From Hydractinia symbiolongicarpus (lineage: Eukaryota > Cnidaria > Hydrozoa > Anthoathecata > Hydractiniidae), in NCBI RefSeq assembly GCF_029227915.1, contig NC_079875.1:24235001-24299000 (forward strand): a stretch of 64,000 bases of DNA, given 5' to 3'. Under the pieces are notes generated by a model. It saw only the letters and a program-made list of their open reading frames with translations, was not told the DNA's origin and searched no databases. Position numbers and translations under genes: made by a program. Below are positions 58,482 to 64,000 of this stretch, piece after piece. The stretch's first letter is position 1; the number at the start of each line of letters is the position of its first letter.

Positions 58482-59339
58482 TTAAACGTTACTGGTTATT
58501 TTTACTTTTGCAGATGCATTATAAATAAGGCCGTATCAATTTTTCAATTTTGCATTACTGAAGCATACGTATTCTATTTTTTGACTTAAAATGCTAGAGG
58601 TTGTTTTGATTTGATCAACTGTGTTACAAATCATATTGCATCGATGTTTCTATTTTGCAGAAATGGAGCACACATTGTATTTTTTAACTTAAACGTTACA
58701 GGTTATTTTGATTTGAACAACGGTGTTATAAATAAGGCTGTATCGATTTTCCTATTTTGTAGAAATGGGCCACACAATTTATTTTTTGACTTAAAACATT
58801 ACAGCTTGTTTTGATTTGTGCAACTGCAGCAAAAATAAGAATATATTGTTTTTTTTCTTCTATTTTTGTAGAAACGGGGCACACAACATATTTTTTGACT
58901 TGTAACATTACAGGTTATTTTGATTTGTGCAAATGTGTTATAAATAGACAGTATCAATTTTTCTGTTTTTACAGAAATGGGGCACACATTCTATTTTTTG
59001 TGTTGAATCGTTATAGATTAATTTCAATGTGCAACTGGATGAAGAATAAGAATACAACATTTTTCTATTTTGTAGAAATGGGGCACACAACATATTTTTT
59101 GACTTAAACGTTACAGGTTATTTTGAGTTGTTCAACTGCGTTATGAATAAGGCAGTATCAATTATTCTGTTTTTACAGAAATGGGGCACACATTATATTT
59201 TTTTTTTACTTAAACGTTGCAGATTATTTTGACTTGTGTAGCTGCGTTATGAATAAAGGCTGTATCAATATTTCTATTTTTTCAGAAATGGGGCACACAT
59301 TCTTTTTTGTGTTAAAACATTACATCTTAATTTTAATGC

Positions 59340-59870
59340 GCACCTGGGTTTACAATAAGAATTATACGAGTATAGAACCAACATTGAGCAATTTAATTTT
59401 GTATTGACAATATATTCGATCTTCCAAAATCATCTTCAGGTTTAAAATATTTAAAAACAAGATTAAATCCGTTATATAAAAAATATAAATTGCGTATCAC
59501 TCCTTTCTACAGTAAAAAAAAAATTATCAACAACCGAGTAAAAATTCAAATGTACAAGAGAAAAAAAAATTAAACAATTGACAAGTCTCCCATGAGACAC
59601 TATCCGTATAAATTAAAATAATTAAAATTTTATTACTAAAGTATGGCTTTTGTATTCATTGTTAGTGTTTAACTTAGGACGTATATCGTTAATAATCAAA
59701 GATTCAAGAGTCTCTAGATGATGCATTGACTTTGTTGATGATGCTAAAATATCTAAAATTATAAAAATAGAATGAAATAAAAAATATAAAAATAAAAGTA
59801 TAAAAATAGGATAAGTAATAAGTAAGTAAGTAAGATAAGTAAATATTATATAAATAGGATAAAAATGCAC
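59340..59870. other. AT-rich insert in the array
   Basis: Unrelated to the unit. Includes a short (taag)n run near 59817-59840. No ends recognised. Confidence 0.4.
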
Positions 59871-60990
59871 CATTTTTCTATTTTGCATAAATGGAGCAAA
59901 CATTCTATTTTTTGACTCGAAACATCAGGTTATTTGATTTGTTCCACTGCGTTAAATAAGACTGCATTGATTTTTCTATTTTTACAGAAATGTGGCACAC
60001 AGTTTATATTTTGACCTAAAACATTGCAGGCTATTTTGATTTGTGCAACTGGGGTGTGAATAAGGTTGATTCAATTTTTAATTTGCAGAAATGGGGCACA
60101 CAACTTGTTTTTTGACCTGAAACGTTACAGGGTATTTTGATTTGTGCAACCCTGTTGTAAAAAAAGCCTGCATCTATTTTTCTATTTTGCACAAATGGTG
60201 CACACAATTTATTTTTTGACTTATAAAACGTTACTGGTTATTATTTCTGTGCAACTCTGTTATGAATAGGGATGCATCTTTTTTTCCTATTTAACAGAAA
60301 TGGGGCACACAATTTATTCTTTGACTTATAAAACGTTGCTGGTTATTATCTCTGTGCAACTCTGTTATGAATAGGGTTGCATCTATTTTTTCTATTTAAC
60401 AGAAATGGGGCACACAATTTATTTTTTCACTTATAAAACGTTGCTGGTTATTATCTCTGTGCAACTCTGTTATGAATAGGGCTGCATCTTTTTTTCCTAT
60501 TTAACGGAAATGGGGCACACAATTTATTTTTTGACTTATAAAACGTTGCTGCTTATTATCTCTGTGCAACTCTGTTATGAATGGAGCTGCACCTTTTTTT
60601 TCTTTTTAATAGAAATGGGGCACACAATTTATTTTTTGACTTATAAAACGTTGCTGCTTATTATCTCTGTGCAACTCTGTTATGAATGGAGCTGCACCTT
60701 TTTTTTCTATTTAATAGAAATGGGGCACACAATTTATTTTTTGACTTATAAAACGTTGCTGGTTATTATCTCTGGGCAACTCTGTTATGAATAGGGCTGC
60801 ACCTTTTTTTTCTATTTAATAGAAATGGGGCACACAATTTATTTTTTGACTTATAAAACGTTGCTGGTTATTATCTCTGGGCAACTCTGTTATGAATAGG
60901 GCTGCATCTTTTTTTTCTATTTAACAGAAATGGGGCACACAATTTATTTTTTGACTTATTTGTATTTTGCAGAAATAGTGCACACATTTT

Positions 60991-61578
60991 ATTTTCAACG
61001 TTACAAGTTATTTTCATTATAAAATTCTGTTATAAGTATATGATATAAATGATAAAGCTTGCGCTATATCATTTATGCAAAATCTTTTACATTTGTTTAG
61101 CAATAAAGGATGTTACCATTTTAAATAGGCACAAAGCTCTGGGTTTTTTTATTTTTCTATCCCATGCCTATTAAAAATAATTTTGCTTTAAGCTATCCTT
61201 ACTGGTTTAAGTTCTATAAAAATGAAGCTTGTGGGTTTAAAACCAATACCATAGGAGTCAACCGTGACTAAATTAACAAACAACTGTGCTTGTTTTGATC
61301 TCTGATTTTACACCTCTATTCACAAAATTCTGCAACAATTGCAGTATATATTCAAGAAGGATTTTTATACTTTTTAGCTCCATTACAACGAAATAAATTT
61401 GGATTTTAATATTTTCTAAAGACTACACTGAAGAAACTCCGCCGATCAAAATACTGGAGAAAGATTTTTTTACGATAAGGATGTATATATTATAAGAACT
61501 AAAATAAAACGTAACCTGAAATATGATGTGATATATTTCCTGTCACTAGTTATATTCACGTGTTTTTAACACAAACAG
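60991..61578. other. Spacer before the recombinase-like gene
   Basis: No gene seen; a first exon or promoter for the next gene could lie here, but none is supported. Confidence 0.35.
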
Positions 61579-64000
61579 GTTTCAGTGAAAAATGATTCTG
61601 GTTTGGAGATTGATGAGGATTTAGACATTGTGAATACTGATAGTGAACAGGAAACAATTGAAGCCGAGTCTAAAAAACTGCAGGTACTATTATCGATGCA
61701 TTTTAAGATTGTGTAAACTTATATACTACTGACTGATTAATACTTTCCAATGCTATTTTATTTAAATTTAGGATTATTGATGCAAGGCTTTATGTTTTGT
61801 GTTATGTAGCAATTCTAGAATCATCTTATCTTTTTATTTTAGAAAAAAAGTCCTTACAAAAAACCGTATAGAATGTGCATTTATTGTTCTATAATGTCTT
61901 CAAAATTGAGCAGACACATTAAAAAATGTCATAAGGAAAATGAGAGAGTGAAAAATGCACTAAAGATGACTAAGGTGAAGCAAATTGAGGAATGGAAAAA
62001 AATTAAAAGTTAAGGAATTTTAATGTACAACAAGTTGCAAGCTACCACAGAAAATCCTATTTTCCAAGGAGAACGTCAAAGAAAGAAATACTTGGAATTG
62101 CAACGTTGTAATTTATGCTCTGCTTTTATCTCTAAGCGTTTCTTTGCCAGCCACAAAAGAACGTGCATAAGAAGACAAGATGCTGTCCCAACAGGCTTGC
62201 CATTGTCACTGGACTTCATTCCAATGTCACTCCAATCAATTCAAGGAAGTCATTTTGGCCAAGCTTAGAGATGATCCCGTAGGTAAGTTATCATTTTTAT
62301 ATTTACGATACGAGCTTTTTTCCATACTTTGTTCATAGTTTAGCAATTGATTTGTGGCTTTATGGTGATAACATACCTGTTCTTTACATTTGTTACCAAT
62401 TTATGAAATTTTCATTGTTCTTTATTAAATTATTACGAATAACTACAGTAATCAAGGAAACTTCTGGGATTTAAGGAGTTAAAAAATACTTGTACTATTC
62501 ATTAAAAGTCCTTATGTATTTCATAGAAATCCTTAATTCATTCAAATAATTATTTAATAAACATAATCATGTTACATCCTGGATATGATCAAGTGTAACA
62601 TTTTTTTGTGCGAAATAGTAAAAAAAGTGTTCAATTAAAGTTGTAGTTTAATTTAAAAAAAAAAATATGAATTGATCTTTTAGATTATTGACCTAATTCA
62701 TAAAATTATGTTTTCAAAAGGTTTTAAGTTTATTTCGTTAAAATAAATACTCACAAATGTTTGACAGAGAAAAAAATGTAGGTCTATTTAATTTGTATTC
62801 ACGCCCCCAAAGGTTTAAGAACCTCTATTTCAATGTACAACCTTCCACTGTACATCAAAATTGATGCAAATAATGTTTTCTTCAATTTTCTAAACCTTTA
62901 AACACAAAATGAATATTTGCAAATTTAATTTGCCTTGTTTAATAATAGGAAATATATGTCGCAAAGATGAAATAATATTACGATTTGGAATGAAGTTGTT
63001 TGCAAAGCTTGTAGTCAAAAAAGAAAAAGCAGCCACCGTGAATAAATCTGTTAGGGGTCATATGCGAGTGTTAGGTAGCCTGTACCAATCTTTTAAGAGG
63101 ATGAATGGCGTTTGTCATGATCATGGTAATTTGTTAGATATGTTTGTGCGAAAGAATTTTACGTGTTTTACTGATGCCATTGACGCTGTTACTTTGAATG
63201 TTGATCGTAGTCTTAAGCCAGGACTACGCCAGAATGTTTTTTACATCATCAACAAAAGTGTAAAAATATTGTATGCTCATCAATATATGTTAGCTAACGA
63301 AGAGGAGGCCAGTGAAATAGACAAATTTATGGTATGCTATAAAGCCAACGAGGATTGCATGGTTTCCTCTGCACGATACGAGCTTGAAAAAAAAGGCTAG
63401 TTAAAATAAGAAAACCATGTCAGCTGCCTTTGGAAAGCGACATTGAGAAAATACATCAACATATTCTCAAGAGAATGGGTGAACTACTGTGTGTTTTTGA
63501 GTTATGAACTGCTCACTCTTTTGTTGAACTTAGGAACTTAGTACTCACACGACTAACATTATTGAATGGGCGCCGTGGTGGGGAAACAAGTCGCCTCCTA
63601 GTAAAAGATTGGTTAGAAGCAGAAAGCGATAATTGGATTGATCAACAACGTCTTCAGAGTTTGAATGAAGCTGACAAACTATTAGTGAGTTCACTAAAAA
63701 TAACCTACATGACGGGTAAAGGAAATCATCATTTGGTGTCTGTTTTATTTCCAAACGACACTACTTCTGCTATGAAAAGGTTAGTTGATCCAAAATTTAG
63801 ATTCAAGGCTGGTATCGATAAAAATAATGATTTTGTGTTTGCCAGCACACAGGTGTCATTCTTAGATATGTCTGGCTGGCATGCATTGAAAGAAGTCTGT
63901 AAGAAACTAGAATTTACCAATGTGGAAATTATAAATGCAACCACTAATAGACACCGCGTCAGCACTTTATATGCTGCGTTGGACCTGCCACAACAGGAAA
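61579..64000 (+). CDS. Zinc-finger plus tyrosine-recombinase-like gene, damaged, runs off the end
   Basis: Exon 61579-61683 (35 codons, acidic, phase 0; AG before, GTACT after). Exon 61843-62282: CIYCSIMSSKLSRHIKKCH and a second Cys/His pair (CNLCSAFISKRFFASHKRTC), ending at GTAAGT. Exon from 62949, where the split Gly codon joins correctly, then KDEIILRFGMKLFAKL, MRVLGSLYQSF, ending in LEKK. After a frame change in an A8 run at 63387-63394 the frame continues to the window end. It includes TLLNGRRGGETSRL (Arg-containing box like recombinase motif I) and NATTNRHRVSTLYAALDL (RH-R box like the H-x-x-R motif). The terminal Tyr would lie beyond the window. Damage: TAA 62011-62013, a frame change near 62240, the A8 shift, and TGA 63505-63507. 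Similar multi-exon proteins with two finger pairs and this core are common, unnamed, in fish and corals by recollection. Cryptons are an alternative origin. Confidence 0.6.

Larger units (their letters stand above)
57830..60990 (+). repeat. Tandem array of acceptor-plus-ATG units (~105 bp, ~22 copies)
   Basis: Each unit has a T/C-rich tract ending in AG (for example tttctattttgcag, tatttaacag), then aaatggggcacacaattta, then a T-rich body and a gtgcaactctgttatgaata block. From 60300 to 60929 the period is exactly 105 bp; earlier units are about 100-118 bp and more diverged. In the regular units the ATG opens a 25-codon hydrophobic frame (MGHTIYFLTYKTLLVIIS), and where the stop is lost it reads through the next units in frame (60510-60794). 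I see no GT donor consensus in the unit. The array is interrupted by a MITE (58084-58481) and an AT-rich insert (about 59340-59870). Confidence 0.85.

Noticed and set aside
57830-60990. CRISPR-like or rRNA/tRNA cluster
   Set aside because: No alternation of repeats and unique spacers, and no fold; it is a satellite with diverging units.

Overview
The window is about two-thirds A+T, eukaryotic, and built almost entirely of mobile and repeated DNA. The mix points to a marine invertebrate, most likely a cnidarian and perhaps a hydrozoan: a Polinton/Maverick, a THAP-type P transposase, BEL/Pao and DIRS-like retroelements, hAT and P-like remnants, tRNA-headed SINEs, a 2A peptide of the kind carried by metazoan retroelements, short phase-0 exons and a KMT5A-like SET domain. 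The species call is inference; no single sequence fixes it.

Layout. 0.6-2.4 kb: degenerate tandem repeats, an ORF with a perfect 2A motif, an 86-bp minisatellite. 2.56-3.62 kb: a small coiled-coil gene of short symmetric exons. 2.8-9.2 kb: a 3,206-bp tandem duplication that repeats the last four exons of that gene and a SINE head. 4.4-11.7 kb: a dispersed repeat family (called RepA and RepB here) with gctagc-rich tracts, CCTTGCC-type pyrimidine tracts and a recurring junction. 11.8-14.8 kb: two convergent transposase remnants, one a nearly full-length P/THAP transposase. 15.0-22.2 kb: a decayed Polinton with capsid-like protein, integrase, small membrane proteins, a BRO-like protein, and a polymerase fused by deletion to the tail of a packaging ATPase. 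22.5-25.1 kb: a zinc-finger transposase remnant and a RepA copy. 25.13-32.58 kb: a complete-length but mutated BEL/Pao element with LTRs and a 5-bp target duplication. 32.6-38 kb: RepA/RepB fragments and a 484-bp MITE.

38.0-44.9 kb: the region most likely to hold host genes. It has a minus-strand run of short phase-0 exons, and two exons of a SET-domain gene next to a 340-bp (AT)n tract. 45.1-48.3 kb: three MITEs, two of them back to back with TTAA-type target sites. 48.9-53.4 kb: a DIRS-like tyrosine-recombinase retroelement with 43-bp perfect inverted ends and a foldback at one side. 53.9-56.9 kb: a tandem repeat split by a MITE, then a decayed hAT transposase. 57.8-61.0 kb: about 22 copies of a ~105-bp unit, each joining a 3' splice-site-like tract to an ATG. 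61.6-64.0 kb: a zinc-finger plus tyrosine-recombinase-like gene that runs off the end.

The most unusual items are the acceptor-plus-ATG array, the microexon coiled-coil gene with its tandem copy, the 2A leader, the paired hairpins between convergent Polinton genes, and the recombinase-like gene at the right edge.
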